Below are positions 1 to 12,564 of a stretch of 64,000 nucleotides of DNA, piece after piece. Position 1 is the stretch's first letter; every line of letters starts with the position of its first letter. The DNA is from Auanema rhodensis (lineage: Eukaryota; Nematoda; Chromadorea; Rhabditida; Rhabditidae). Below the pieces are notes generated by a model. That model did not search any database. It had not been told where the DNA came from and saw only the letters and a program-made list of their open reading frames with translations. The position numbers and the translations under genes were made by a program. The DNA is taken from NCBI GenBank assembly GCA_964057225.1, contig OZ059894.1:15468476-15532475 (forward strand). Direction: 5' to 3'.

Positions 1-66
1 CATATTTTGAAGTAAAAAAGGAAATAAATTGAACATTAAAACTATTAATCAATATTATTATCCTAC

Positions 67-296
67 CTGGTACGTCAGACGAGAATATTTGAACTTTCAG
101 CTGGAAATTGCCTTCTGAACAGTTTTCAATTACATCGTCGTCGTTTTCTCTTTATATTAAAATACCGAAGTAGCATCATATATATTATGGGGATGTGCAA
201 AGTATTCTAGGTTTCTTCATAATATTCATCGTTTGACGTCGTTGTTCCCGAAATTATTCTTTGAAATTCGTCTTTATTTGGAATGATCTTCCTCAT
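67..296 (-). CDS. Partial gene at left edge, product unknown
   Basis: Two phase-compatible minus-strand exons can be read, 238-296 and 67-149. The first starts with ATG and reads MRKIIPNKDEFQRIISGTT. It ends in AC before a GTCAAA donor, and the second begins after ATATAAAG and reads TENDDDVIENCSEGNF and onward, ending at a GTAGGA donor. The rest would lie beyond the left end. The protein is acidic and I do not recognise it. The model rests only on splice logic and an open frame, so it may be wrong in detail; the acceptor is weak. Confidence 0.35.
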
Positions 297-1361
297 CTCT
301 GTTTGATCTCATTAAAGCTTTTAAGGATATTTCTTCAAGAAAAATTTAGTAAAAGGGTAGTTAAAAATATTTTTTCTTTTTATATTTTGAAGAAATAAAA
401 TGAGTAATTATTGAAATATAAAATAATAATAATACTAATATAATTTTAATAAAATAAGAAAAGATATTTTAAAATTTATTATACTTTATTCAAATAAAAG
501 ATATTTTTAGTAACATGTAACACCTACTCTTTTCTTCTTTTTTTGCTTCATTATTCACTTATTTTATTAATTTATTGTTTTAATTATACGAAAATTACTC
601 TAGTTTATAATTCAATTACAAAACATATTTAGTGTTCATATTTCGGTCAAAAAAAAACTATTATCACTTGAAAATCGAATTATCTATTTGAAAAATGGCC
701 ATTTACATAAAAATATTGAAGAACATTTACCGTAACTCATACCTAAAATTCATGTGATAATTGGAATTGTTTATAACATTTACAAAATCTATTTTTAAAA
801 ATAAAATAATTTCATCAGTCTTTTCTAGGTACTATGAAACTTAGTTCAAGCATTTTCTCAGAAGGATAATACCTGGGCGGGAATGGGCCTTAGTATATGG
901 CATAATACTGGAATTATAATGAAAAATACCTATAGTATCTATTACAAAATTCAATTTCATTTTGTTTATAATTATAAACGTCAAATACAAAAAACATTTA
1001 TATTCTGTAGTTCTAATTCAAGTGCTGTCAAAACTAAAAAATACATAAAAAGAGAAATAAATACATTAATACATGGCAATCTGATTTTGTGAGCAGATAT
1101 AAGAATTTCTCTAAAATAAGAATTTGCACAGAGAAGATGTTGCACAAGAGCACGGTCCCGTCTTTTACAAACTAAAGACATACTGAGTCTTACACAAATA
1201 ATCTAGATAACTAGAAATGATTTGAAATATAATAAATAAATAAATAGGAAAAATAACAATATTGTAAAACAAGAATTGAGAAAGAGCTAGAGTACAAGAT
1301 TGGTTGGAAAAAGGAGAGAAAAGGAGAAGAAAGGAGAGAAAAGAGAGAGAGAGAAAGAGAA

Positions 1362-1431
<70 letters not shown>

Positions 1432-1557
1432 AAAAGAGAGAGAGAAAGGGAAGGAATGATAATCAAACTGATGCGTTTTGAGGTCAATGGATGAAATACT
1501 CTTCTTCTTAAAGAATTGCTCATTTTAGTCAAAAACTAAATTGACTATTTTAATAAA
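297..1557. other. Gene-free stretch with GA microsatellite
   Basis: This separates the edge gene from the end of the secreted-protein gene. It is AT-rich and I see no convincing exon. Short open frames here are isolated, and the longest Ser/Leu-rich or Arg/Glu-rich ones are translations of the GA/CT tract at about 1312-1455. Confidence 0.6.
1312..1455. repeat. (GA)n microsatellite
   Basis: An interrupted GA/GAA tract of about 140 bases. It lies about 100 bases beyond the stop codon of the neighbouring minus-strand gene, so it may fall within or just past its 3' UTR. The Arg-Glu and Ser-Leu open frames across it are artefacts. Confidence 0.95.
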
Positions 1558-4500
1558 TTATCGCTTTCCACTGGGCTTGAAAAGATATTCGAGCTCAGGT
1601 GCTATAGTGGGCAGTAAATCCTTTGGTGGCTCAAAGTTTCTAGCGAATTTCACAAACTGAAAAGGAAATGTCAAGAAGTTGTTATCCTAATTCAACGAAT
1701 TTTAAATATATAATGGTAATACTTACCTGTTCCTTGAACAGATCTAAAGCTCCAGCCGTATTAGCCCATCGTTGAATTCGCTGAAGATTATCTAAGCCGA
1801 TTGTTCGATCTACATGACCTAATAGTTTAGCTTGGGAATCCAGTTTTTGAGATCCAAGAGCAACTGTAAATGACATAACAGGGTTAATGAAATCATCGAA
1901 TTATTATATAACAACAGTAATGTTATGTAATATCAATTACCTTCCATAATATCAACCATAACAGTCTCAACTGGTGTTCCTCGTTCAAAATGTGTTATAG
2001 CTTGATTAAATCCTTCATCAGCCTTATTCAAAACATTCAAAAGTGCAGATGGTTTTACCTAGAATGCCAAATAGGTAAACATTTTCCATAAGTTTTCAGA
2101 AAGCATAATGAAATAATGAAACATACAGTAGTTGGTGGATTTTCAGTTGCATCCAGTACTGCTGGTCCATATGGACTTTTACCTGCAGCGGCGCCACCTG
2201 AAAAATACGAAAATAAACTCAAATAATTGCAAAAAAAAACTGATCATGAATGCTTTTAATATATTAAATATATATGTGAACTTTTGGAATGAGTAATTAT
2301 AATAAGAATAGCTTACCAAGTCCTACAGATGGAACTGCGGGAGGTGGATTTCCACCTGGGAAGACAGGTGGTCCATATCCATCTCCAGTAGGTCCTTTGG
2401 ATGGTCCCAAAGCACTTTCACCGGTAAAGTAGTCAGATTCAGCTAGAACAAAGACACAGTTAATTTAAAATAAATTAATATCCGTCTTACATAATCCTGA
2501 TTCACCACCACTAGGAGCGGTTGGAGATCCTCCACCGAATCCACTTCCACCTCCTCCGAATCCGCTTCCACCACCGCCGAATCCGCTTCCTCCTCCTCCT
2601 CCGAAGTGTCCGAAATTCCCTAAAACATTCACAAAGTTAAAAATTAATTGGTATTGTTTCAAACCGGAGCCTCCAGAGCCTGATCCAAAACCTGATCCAG
2701 TCTCTAAGAACTCCTTGGGTGGAGCAACAGGTCTAAGCCCAGAGTTTTGTGGAATAAACACATCTTCTTTAGCTGTTTCTGGATTTGGCTGCTTGCGCTG
2801 TTTTGGTCGCTTTGCCAACTTTTCAGTTTTTTTTTCTTCAGTTGGGAAATTTAAAGCATTTCCGTTATTTCCTCCAATTCCAAACCCAACATTTGCGAAC
2901 TCTGGAGGCAATTCAGATGGACCAAAGCCTAATCCAGCACCTGAAATGAATAAAATCAGAAATTAATCCATTGTTTTTCTCAAGTACCAGAATCTTCTGT
3001 TTCTAATCCAGATTCTTCTTCGCTTGCTGGAGCTTCTGTTGTTGTGGTTGTGGGTTTTGGTTTAGGTTTTGGTTTTGATTTCGTTGTAGTTGTGATCGGC
3101 TGAGGCTTGGGCTTTGATGTAGTTGGGGCAAATGCTGAAACGAATTAATTCTAACTGAACGAAAAATTCTATTGTTCTTCTAATTCTGATCTGATCTACA
3201 TTTTCATTTTTTAAGCAGATACATATATCGATTTCACATACTTGGGGCAGTTTGTCCAAAACCGGACTGAGCGGCAAATCCAAATTTACTTCTGGCATTA
3301 TTTTGGAAAGGAGTCAGGTTGGGATCTTCTGGAACCTGCTCTTCGGATGCAGTTTTTTCTCCTGAACAAGTCATTTGGATTCACCAATGAAACAAAAACG
3401 AATGATACCTGGACGTCTGATATGAAGACGTGGTCTTTGGCTGAGTTTTTGAATGAACTGATAGCTCTTGTATACAGGCGTAGTACGAGAATGGTAATCT
3501 CCAGCATTAGATGCTACAGGTGGTAAGTTGGAAATGGCTGGAGAAGGTAAGCGATGATGGAAGTTATAAGAAGATTCTTCTCTTTCTTCCGAAGCTGAAT
3601 TTTAGACGAAATTTTGAAGGTTGAAAAATTGAATATAGTACCTTCAACAGATCGGAGAAGGGGACCGTGAATTCTAGCTCTTTGATTGGAGTTAATAGGA
3701 ACTTGTACAGTTTCCGTGATATCAAGAGTTTGAGACTCAGCTTGCTTTGAGCTAGCAATAGGAGCAGCCTTAGCAAAAGGTGCCTGAAAAACATTTTTGT
3801 AAGAAATATCTGATTATATGACTTTTAATTGGAATTCGCGAAAGTTTTTTATAATCATAGTGCAGATACGAACTTCAGGTGTCTTTTTTTGGTTTGGAAC
3901 TAATCCACTTTCTCCACTGGCGTAATCTTCAAATTCCTCTTCGTCTGATTCCTTGGATGGGATTGGTTTTTGCGGAACAGCATATGGATAACTGATTGTC
4001 TTGAAGTTAATTCCAAGTTTTTTCCAACGTGTCTAAAAAGTGTTTTTAATGAGTTTCTATTTGATTAAATATCTTTAATCAATTTTATATTTAATGATTC
4101 AATAATACCTCTAAACGCTTTTTACGGTCCTCTTCTTCATCAGCAGATAACGGTAAAACTGGATGAGTTGCATGAATATCCCCATGCTCATAGCTATCCT
4201 AGAAACATTTAAAATATTTTTTGAATAAAAATAATAATTAATAGTAAAGATATAATAATATATTTTATATTATTATTAACCTTTTCATAAGAAGATGCTA
4301 CTGCTGAAGAAGCAACAGGTTGTGGAAGTCGATTATATAATGCTGGAGGAACTTGTGCCCTTGGTACAAATGGCTAAAACAAATAATAATTTAAATAATC
4401 CACAATACATTGAATTTGAAAGCATATTTCTCTACCCTATTTTCTATATTCTTTACCAAATTTGTTATTAGTTAGGTTAGAAAAGGCAATATCTAGCAAT

Positions 4501-7500
4501 CATACAAGAAAACATAACACATATAATAAATATATACATATAGTTAGTTATTTTTTGATATTAGTTAGTAGAATTATAATTTTAAAAAAACTTTTTGGCA
4601 ATGAATAATATTATTTTTCAATTTTTTATTATCTCAAGAAAAAAAAGTTGAGAATAAGTGAAATGAAATGGTTCATCTTCGTTTTCTTTTCACAAAGAGG
4701 TCAATCAAACGGGCTTCTTACATCAAAACTATTTTATGAATATACATCTAAGATATATAATGTAATTTCTTCTACTTCATTTAATATTAAAACTTATTAT
4801 AAATATAAACTATTCAAATTTTAACCTACTTTCTAAAAGAAAAAAAAATAGAAAATTGTATTCATTTTTAATGGGAAAATATACTTTCAATGACTTCTTT
4901 TCATTCACGTAACTACATTCACGTTTAATTTATTTTATTTTGAAAAAGTTCGCAAATCGGTTGATTAATGAATTAAAGTATTTTTAAACAATCCACTATG
5001 TTCATCATCATCATCATCATCACTTTTCTACATAACGGAACTACAATTTTGAGGACAAGATATGAACATCCTGATACAAGAAATAGAGCTTGAAGAAATG
5101 GTTCATACTATCCATTTCTATTTATGAAATGAAAGTTTAATCATGATTACTTGATTCTATCTTAAGATATTAATCATTTCTTTACAATACGATCAGTATA
5201 TTCATATATTATATAAAGATAGATGTATATACATACATATAGTATATTCTATCTCATCCAGATTCTGCATTTGACCCTTTGATATGAATTTCTATATCAA
5301 AGAATATGTATGTAGAAGTATGATTTGACTTGTTTTTCTAATCTTTCTTCTTGTATATAGTTATATGTTTTATATTAAACTATATAGAAAGACCGGACGT
5401 AAGAATGCAGTTCCAACATATAACTGAGGTTAACTGAGTGAAAATTAACAAGAATTCAAGTAATTTCGTCTTGAAAACAAAATTTCTTTGTTTTTTCTTT
5501 TAACTCTCTTTCACCTATTCAATCGTGGAATGCTGATCGCTTTCTTGATGAGAAGCGATGACAGCCAATTCGGATCCCTCGCTTCTCCCGTAAACGATAG
5601 CGAAAACCGTATGAACCAAATTAGTGAAGGTTTCAGATGTATATAGCACAGGTAACAGCTATAGCGAAATACAGATTGTACTACGGAGATGACCAATTCC
5701 TGTTCGTAGCACATCGACTTCTCACCTGTACGAGATGTCGAACAAACTTCCATTTTCAATCATGACTTCCAATCACAAGAACAGTAAGGGTCAGTTAAAT
5801 CCGTTTCTTCTGTATCAGACCTTGTATGCTTGGCCATTCACATCTCAGTGGGATATTCGTCAGGAAATTCTGATACATTTATCATGATTTTCGATGATGA
5901 AAAGAGAAAATTTTTTTCTCGTAAACGCATAAAAAGCGAAATAGAAGAATGCGATTCTTTGAACATCGTCTGACCTACTACAGTTAGAAACATGAATTTC
6001 CAATGATTATCCTTACCTTCTGGACCTATTTATCCTAAGAATGAAGAAGTCCTTTTGACGTTCGTTTCTTTTGCAGCAACATGCAGAGCTAAGGTATGAT
6101 GATGAAAAGACGACACTGATGACCAAGTATTATGATACAGAAAACGCGAGCTATAGTAGCCTGTTACGGTTTTCATGATTCTGGATACGATGGCGAAAAC
6201 GATTGAGTTCACACTGTCTCATGTAATAATGTGATGACTTCTTCATTTGAAATAGGTCAATATGACCTTAGGCTTATTGTTTCAGTATGTCCGAATGAAT
6301 TTCGCGTGATTTGAAGTGAAAGAAAGAGAGAATATCTGGACCGTATGTTACATCACATCTATCTGTTCATCGGCTCAGACATTATCCAGAACTTAGATGT
6401 TTCCGATGCCCTTAATATGAGAGAATATCATACGCAAACTATGTCTTCATATTATCTAAATTCGTTTTTCTCTTTAATATCTTTTGACTAATCCTAACTC
6501 TCTCTCTCGATCACTCCCCCCCCCCCATCTAAACCTATTACTAGTCATTACCACCCAATTTTTCAATTATAACGGTACAATCTAATAATCCAATAAATGT
6601 ACCGGTATAGATTCAATTCATATTTGAAAAAAAAACATTAATTTCTATTGATGTCCAAGAATCGCGAAAGAAGGGGATATATGAATAGTATTTTCTAGAA
6701 TGAAGGCAGGTTAGCATTCGTTTCAAAAGGTTGCAAATATGGCGCTTCAAGTTTTCGATTAAGCTTTTTTTATCTAAAAAATCCGATCTTTTCTTTCACA
6801 TGTTGAAGATAATTTGGAATGAAGCAAATAAAAAATATTTCATATTGCTATAGGAAAGAACGTTTGTTGGTGTTCGCCATGCCTTACAGAATACAAAAGG
6901 TGCGAGAAGATGAAAGCTTTATACATATGCATACATACTCAAACTTGTTTGTGTCCCCCCCCCTCCCAGTGTATAATGCCTACTATCCTCATACAATCTG
7001 GTAACATTCTCTGCTTTCTGCTTCAACTCACAAACATTTTTCTTGCCCAATCCCCGTTAAAAAACGTAGAAGAACTTGGACGAATAAGATAATGATGAAA
7101 TGAAGAACATATATTACCTTCATTCTCGCTTTCTCTTCATCTTTATTTCAAATTCGTCTCTATGCCTTTCCTTTGCATCACTTCATCTTCGTCCTCATTT
7201 AGACATTTGTTCCGAAAGAAGAAATACAAGTGATGTGTGCAGTATCCCTTTCTCTAAATTCACCCCCCCCCCCTCCGTACATGTCCCTTCAATCCTTGTT
7301 CTCTAGTTGTGTTGCCGCTCCTCATCAACCTATCAATTTACCGTTAGTGTTTCATTCCATCAATGAAAATAGATCAGAAATTGGAATAAAATGAAAGTGG
7401 AAATTACACTTAGTTTTAACCGTTTGATTGACATTGTCACCTAGAATACAGGAAACACCTTAGCGCCTTAATTGAAACAATTTCAGGAACAATGTCCATC

Positions 7501-9280
7501 ATCTTTCAGAATGAAGTATTTTCGTTTTTCATTGTTGGTTAGTAAAAGTCCAGAAATTTGCTAAGCTAGGTGGCAAGAGCGAATTGAACGAGAAACTATG
7601 TCAATCCGCTGGTATAATACTTCAGAATTCTGAACATGTCTGCTCATAGGTGTAAACTGCGACGTGATCGTCGGATTAGAAATTAAATCCTCATGACTTA
7701 GAATGAACTGATTCAAAAAATTAGAGAGAGAAAACTCAAGTACGTTTAGTAGAAAAGGAAATGCGTAAGAGAGAGAGTGAGAAAGAGGAGAACGCAAAGA
7801 GTTGAAATCCAGAAGTAGACAGGAAAAAGGAAAAACATTTAATAATCATTGTGAGCGATTAAGAACGAAGAAAGAGGCCTATTGATTTTACTGCTTAATT
7901 CTAGCTGAAACACACGAACTCACCTAGGCCAATAAAGGATGCGGTTACTGTTTTGTTTTGGAAGCCTGGGGAGATAGAGAGTGAAATCTTGAAATCCTCT
8001 TAAGGCTATTATTTTGGTGAGAAGAAATTCAAGCGGATTTTGCAACTTCAAGGTGTGAGAGGATGACCGAAAGCGAACTGTCCTCTTAGGACTAGTTACA
8101 CATGTAATGAACACGAAATGTGATTCATACGTCGTGTGAAAACTTATACAAAACCACCAAACTAACCGGGAATTCTCTGATGTCCTCACGATATGCTTCT
8201 TGTCTTCGTACATTATGATGAACGGAGTGCAAACCTTCTGATTGAGTTGTCTGGAGAGGATGTATCACCTATAAGAGTTAAAGATTCGTCTTTAAATCTC
8301 AAAACTTCTATTGGGTCTCCAGATTCACATTTGCTTTTTTGTCTGTTTTGTCATCAATATTCACGAACAGTCACAAGACAAAGGAAAAAGAATTTTCGTT
8401 CGAATGTCCAATCTACCTGCAGTCGCCGGATTCCATGTAGACGTCGATATGAAGGTATATTGGCGAATGAACGATGATCAAATGTTTGGAACTCCTGAAG
8501 ACAACTGTGTTGTTGAGAAAATCCACATTCTTCTCTATATGAGAGAAGAAAAATGGAAAGATATAGGATAGGATAGAAGCTATTTGGCACAGGTTACTCG
8601 TTCAGTCTTTCCAGATTTTCATTTTTTTTTGTTTGAGTTTGGTTGGTATGGGTTGATGTTCATCTTGATGTTCATTCTAATAATTGATGATTTGTTTTTT
8701 GATTTTCATCCGCCGGAAACTGAATATTTGAGTTGAAGCTTGGTGTTTTGATTGATTGCATTTGATTTCTTATGCTTCTTTGATTAAAGCTTTTCCTCCG
8801 TACTTGAAGCAAGCTTGCTTGTTCTATAACAGGGATTGACCAAAATGACAGAAGGATGATCACTGAATAAGATGACAAGAGGGAATGAGAGAACACTCTA
8901 TTAGAGAAAGAGGAGAGATCGAACCTGATTTTCATAAACGAGAAAACTGGTTCTTTATTATGTATCCAACTAAGTTGTTAGTTCATATCCAGCTTGTGAC
9001 GTCAAACAAACATTATTGCTCATCGTTTACGGGAATGTTTAGAATATTCGATCAAGAGATAAGTTGGCAAAAATCAAGAATACAATAAAGAGAAATGAGA
9101 AGCGTCTGAAGTATGTTCTTGAAAACATCAAAAGATTTATATAAGTCCTTGTTGCTGACCACAATGAAGCTTCTATTTTGATTTCGCATATTGGCAAGAT
9201 TTTTGATTCACTGTTTAAAAGTTTGAATTATACAGTTATCAGTAACACTTCCTCAATGTTTTTCTATTTCTTTCTTTCTT

Positions 9281-9352
<72 letters not shown>

Positions 9353-11313
9353 TCTCTTAGTATATGTCCATCTTTTTTTGATATATAGTATACACATGTC
9401 AAGACTGATGAAAGGATAATCAAGATTAAAAAAAACTTTTACGAAAACAATTGACGCTTAACTAGACCAGCTTTATATACTACAAAAGCCTGCTTTATAC
9501 CATGTTCTTTATATAGACAATCTTAGTTATATGATATCTCGCTCATTACAAATTGTGTTAAGAATCTATATTGACTCATATAAATCGCAAGCTTTCAAAC
9601 AAAAAGATATTCTCTTCAATAAACTTAATGCTTTTATAACATATTGAGAATAAGCATTCTTATAAAAACATAAAAGAACACTGAATAATTAACAAAAAAT
9701 GGAAGTAATATGAAAAGGAAGAGCAAAAAAATGGTTGAACCTTTGTCTTACATGTCTTTCAAAAATATTTCACTTTTCCTCTTCTCCCCCCGTTCGTTCT
9801 CTCTCTCACTTATTCTCTCTTTATCTATAGTTCATGTTTCATTAGATCACCTTCGTAGTTCTTTTCAAATATTAAACCGAAAGTGGCAATAGGCTACCTT
9901 CAGCAGTAAGTGAAATAGATCTCCAAAACTTTGACGAAATAAAGACGACAGCCAACGGAGATAATCATAGTCCAAGTGAGAATAGTCGTTCGTTTCAAAT
10001 CGCACAACTTTTATATCCAGAGGAATCAATAAATAAGATTTTATCATACAAAACTTATTTATAAAAGATTCACAACTCATATAAGATAAGTCGTAAAATA
10101 GTTTCATTGTACAATCTAGAAAATGTACGAAATTTGAAAAAAGAAAATAAGTTTTAAACACTTTAGATCGAAATTCGTTATGAAATTGTTCTTTGTTGAG
10201 TAATTTGTAATTCTCGTGGATTTTTGAAAGTATATTCGAAGTTGGAATTTGGTATTCTTTTAAGATTACGGTTTCCAAAAACGTTTGAGCGCATATTACC
10301 AGCATGCAAGCATGATGAAAGAAAAAAACAGAAATTTAAAATATCTCAAACATTAAAGTTATTTCTATTTATGGAAAATAGATGTATATATTTGTGAATT
10401 TAATACATAAGTGGGCATAAGAGCGTTTTTGTGAAAACTTGGTGCCTAAAATGTGGGATGTGGTCGAAACGTGTGAATTACATGGAATATGAGGTGTATA
10501 AGACATAGACACTCACGTTTTTGGCTTTCATATTAAAAAAAAGATGATACATACAGATGTTTCTTGTGAATGTGAACAAATTGGTGTGATAGCTAACCAA
10601 AAGACCAGCTTAAGAGCGTGAAAAAAGGTTTTCGTAGTGATGACATGGATGAATATTCGTTCTAAGCTAAATTAACTTGAGAAGTTGTGAATATTTGATG
10701 AATTATTATTATTTGAAAACAAAATTGAAATTAATTTTCTTCAATCAACTGGTCAAAATTCCAGATTTCAGATGTGCTGAAAACTATTATTTCATTTCAG
10801 TTTTAGAAGAAAATCTGAATGTTAAAATCGGATCAACCAAATGAAACATTAGCACTTGTATTCCATAAAAAATAGTAGATTGTAATCATTCATATAGATA
10901 TATGAATATTGCTTTCAAAATAATAAGAAAACGAAATATTTTGGAATACAAGATGTCAATTTGGTCTATTATTCCCATATTAGAGAGCTATCAATAAGCT
11001 AAACATAAACGAAATAGACTTGTGAACTTCAAGAAATCAAGCATGATATGCTTGAAGACTGTGTTTTGATGGACAATCACCAATTCACCAACACCAAACA
11101 TATTTTCCCAGATAATTATACTAATTATATATTTTAGTTACAATGAGACCTGAACACGAGTGACCAATGCCATTATTTGATATGAAAAAAACTGACACAA
11201 GACGTTCATAAACGAACTAATAAGGAAACTGGTGAAAATGTATAAAATGGACTTACTGAGCAATAGGAGATTTGGACGAGAGCTGCGAAGACAGTAACTA
11301 ATAAAAATAACAT
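1558..11313 (-). CDS. Secreted Gly/Pro-rich protein, about 649 aa, 15 exons
   Basis: Exons from 5' to 3': 11257-11313, 4281-4373, 4109-4198, 3874-4032, 3642-3783, 3409-3594, 3242-3361, 2988-3134, 2665-2940, 2491-2619, 2317-2442, 2127-2197, 1941-2058, 1727-1863, 1558-1656. Exon 1 encodes only a signal peptide (MLFLLVTVFAALVQISYCS) and joins exon 2 in phase 0 over a 6.9 kb intron. The mature protein has an acidic and basic linker region, a Thr/Pro/Lys stretch (TTTTTKSKPKPKP type), a Gly-Ser-Phe repeat segment (SGFGGGG three times) and a C-terminal region of about 95 residues. That last region looks helical, contains LLGHVDRTIGLDNLQRIQRW, and ends in SGKR. This composition suggests an extracellular matrix or cuticle-associated protein. 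I do not recognise the family. The exon 1 link is inferred from phase and the signal peptide. Confidence 0.7.
4374..11256 (-). other. Giant intron (6.9 kb) of the secreted protein gene
   Basis: This lies between the signal-peptide exon and exon 2. Other introns of the same gene are mostly 40-100 bases. From about 5.5 to 8.6 kb the sequence is visibly less AT-rich than its surroundings and holds three poly-C runs of ten or more (about 6516, 6954 and 7262), but no exon chain that I could build. A CAT triplet repeat lies at about 5003-5024 and a CT tract at 9261-9358. It could hold enhancers, a non-coding RNA, or alternative first exons. Confidence 0.6.
9261..9358. repeat. (CT)n microsatellite
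   Basis: A tract of about 98 bases of TTTC/TC repeats inside the giant intron. The Ser-Leu open frame over it is an artefact. Confidence 0.95.
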
Positions 11314-12564
11314 TTTGTTAGTACAAATAGTACAGCATAGCCTAGACATATAGCCTTTTCTTCCAATTGCTTCGGAATGTAAGGGGATGCTTCACGAAGA
11401 GAAAGGAGAGAAAGAAAGGGAGTATATGATGGGCGGGCAATGGATTTCTGATAGTCCGAAAGGAAAAAAGGGGCGGAGTAGAACTGCTGCTGTGCGAAAG
11501 CAAGGAAAGAGACAGGCCATGAAGGCGGAGACAGCCCGGATATAGATTGTATGCCTTCATAGAACTTTCCACTATGGGAGATACAATACGATTGCGACAT
11601 ACGTACTCTCTCGTCCCTCGTTCTCTTTCTCCACTTCAATAAATTATCCTATCGCTGGAACTCTTTCTTAAATACGAATATCATTATGATTGAGTTCAAA
11701 TTGATAAGATGATATGTATACGATCAGTAGGACACCATCGAAATACGTAATCGAAAAGGTTTTTTCTCAATTTAAAGTTGTGAACGAGTGCGATGCTATC
11801 TTACTTACTGTACCAAACTCATAAAAGCCATAGAAACGCTGTGAAAATTAGACATTTCTTTGAAAAACGATTTTCAAAGAAGAATAGTTTGTGTTTCATT
11901 TCTGACTTATAATAGTTTCCACTACATCTGGAGACCAAATACGAGAATTATAACCTAAATTCCAATTTCTATCACCATGAATACATGAGAGAAATGAAAG
12001 AATAAATGTTTATAAACTTACAAGAACAGCTCATCGGCAGGGATTGTAAATTTATAATTTTATTTATATGATATGTTAAAATTTCTATACTTCTGTGTGT
12101 GTGTTGTATTAGTTATAATTTGCTGGTTAAGCTGAGAACTACGAGAATTAATTACTACATAGAACAAGAAACTTACCAGATTATAACATGTTAATTCTTC
12201 CCGTATAAATCAAATGCAACTCGTTCGTAATCTCGTACATTAGCTTAAATCCGATTTTAGCTTCAAAAGGACTGTATAATCCTTTGGATCAAGAAAACGT
12301 TATTGACTTACGCTGCCATCTTGAACTAAAGATATGAATATAAAGTTGTTATACATACATTTAATTTCTTGTTTTGGACAAAACAAATTACCAAATTTAA
12401 GTTCTTATATCAATGGATGTTGTTCAATAATTTCATTAAATACATATGATTACAAAGAAATTTTTGTTTGGATGTTTATTAGAAGTTAAATGTATATACA
12501 TAACCATATATACATACCGAACTCTGTACCAAAAATTAAAAATAATTTTTCAATATTTAAAAAG
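11314..12564. other. Gene-free stretch, probable promoter/5' UTR of the secreted gene
   Basis: It sits just upstream of the signal-peptide exon (minus strand) and downstream of RMC1. The part 11340-11640 is richer in G and C and carries overlapping open frames of about 110 and 76 codons on the minus strand. These look like non-coding leader or promoter sequence: they lack any recognised motif and are not in frame with the signal peptide. The remainder is AT-rich. Confidence 0.5.

Noticed and set aside
1287-1532. Long Ser-Leu and Arg-Glu open frames
   Set aside because: They are translations of the (GA)n tract on both strands.
6090-6180. C/D-box snoRNA-like motifs (TGATGATGA, CTGA)
   Set aside because: The boxes are too close together and no terminal stem was found.
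8193-8571. Two overlapping plus-strand frames of 94 and 86 codons in the giant intron
   Set aside because: Overlapping frames on both strands, no motif and no splice partners; likely chance in less AT-rich DNA.
11298-11639. 113-codon minus-strand frame upstream of the signal-peptide exon
   Set aside because: It overlaps a second frame, has no motif, and is not in frame with the signal peptide; more likely leader or promoter sequence.
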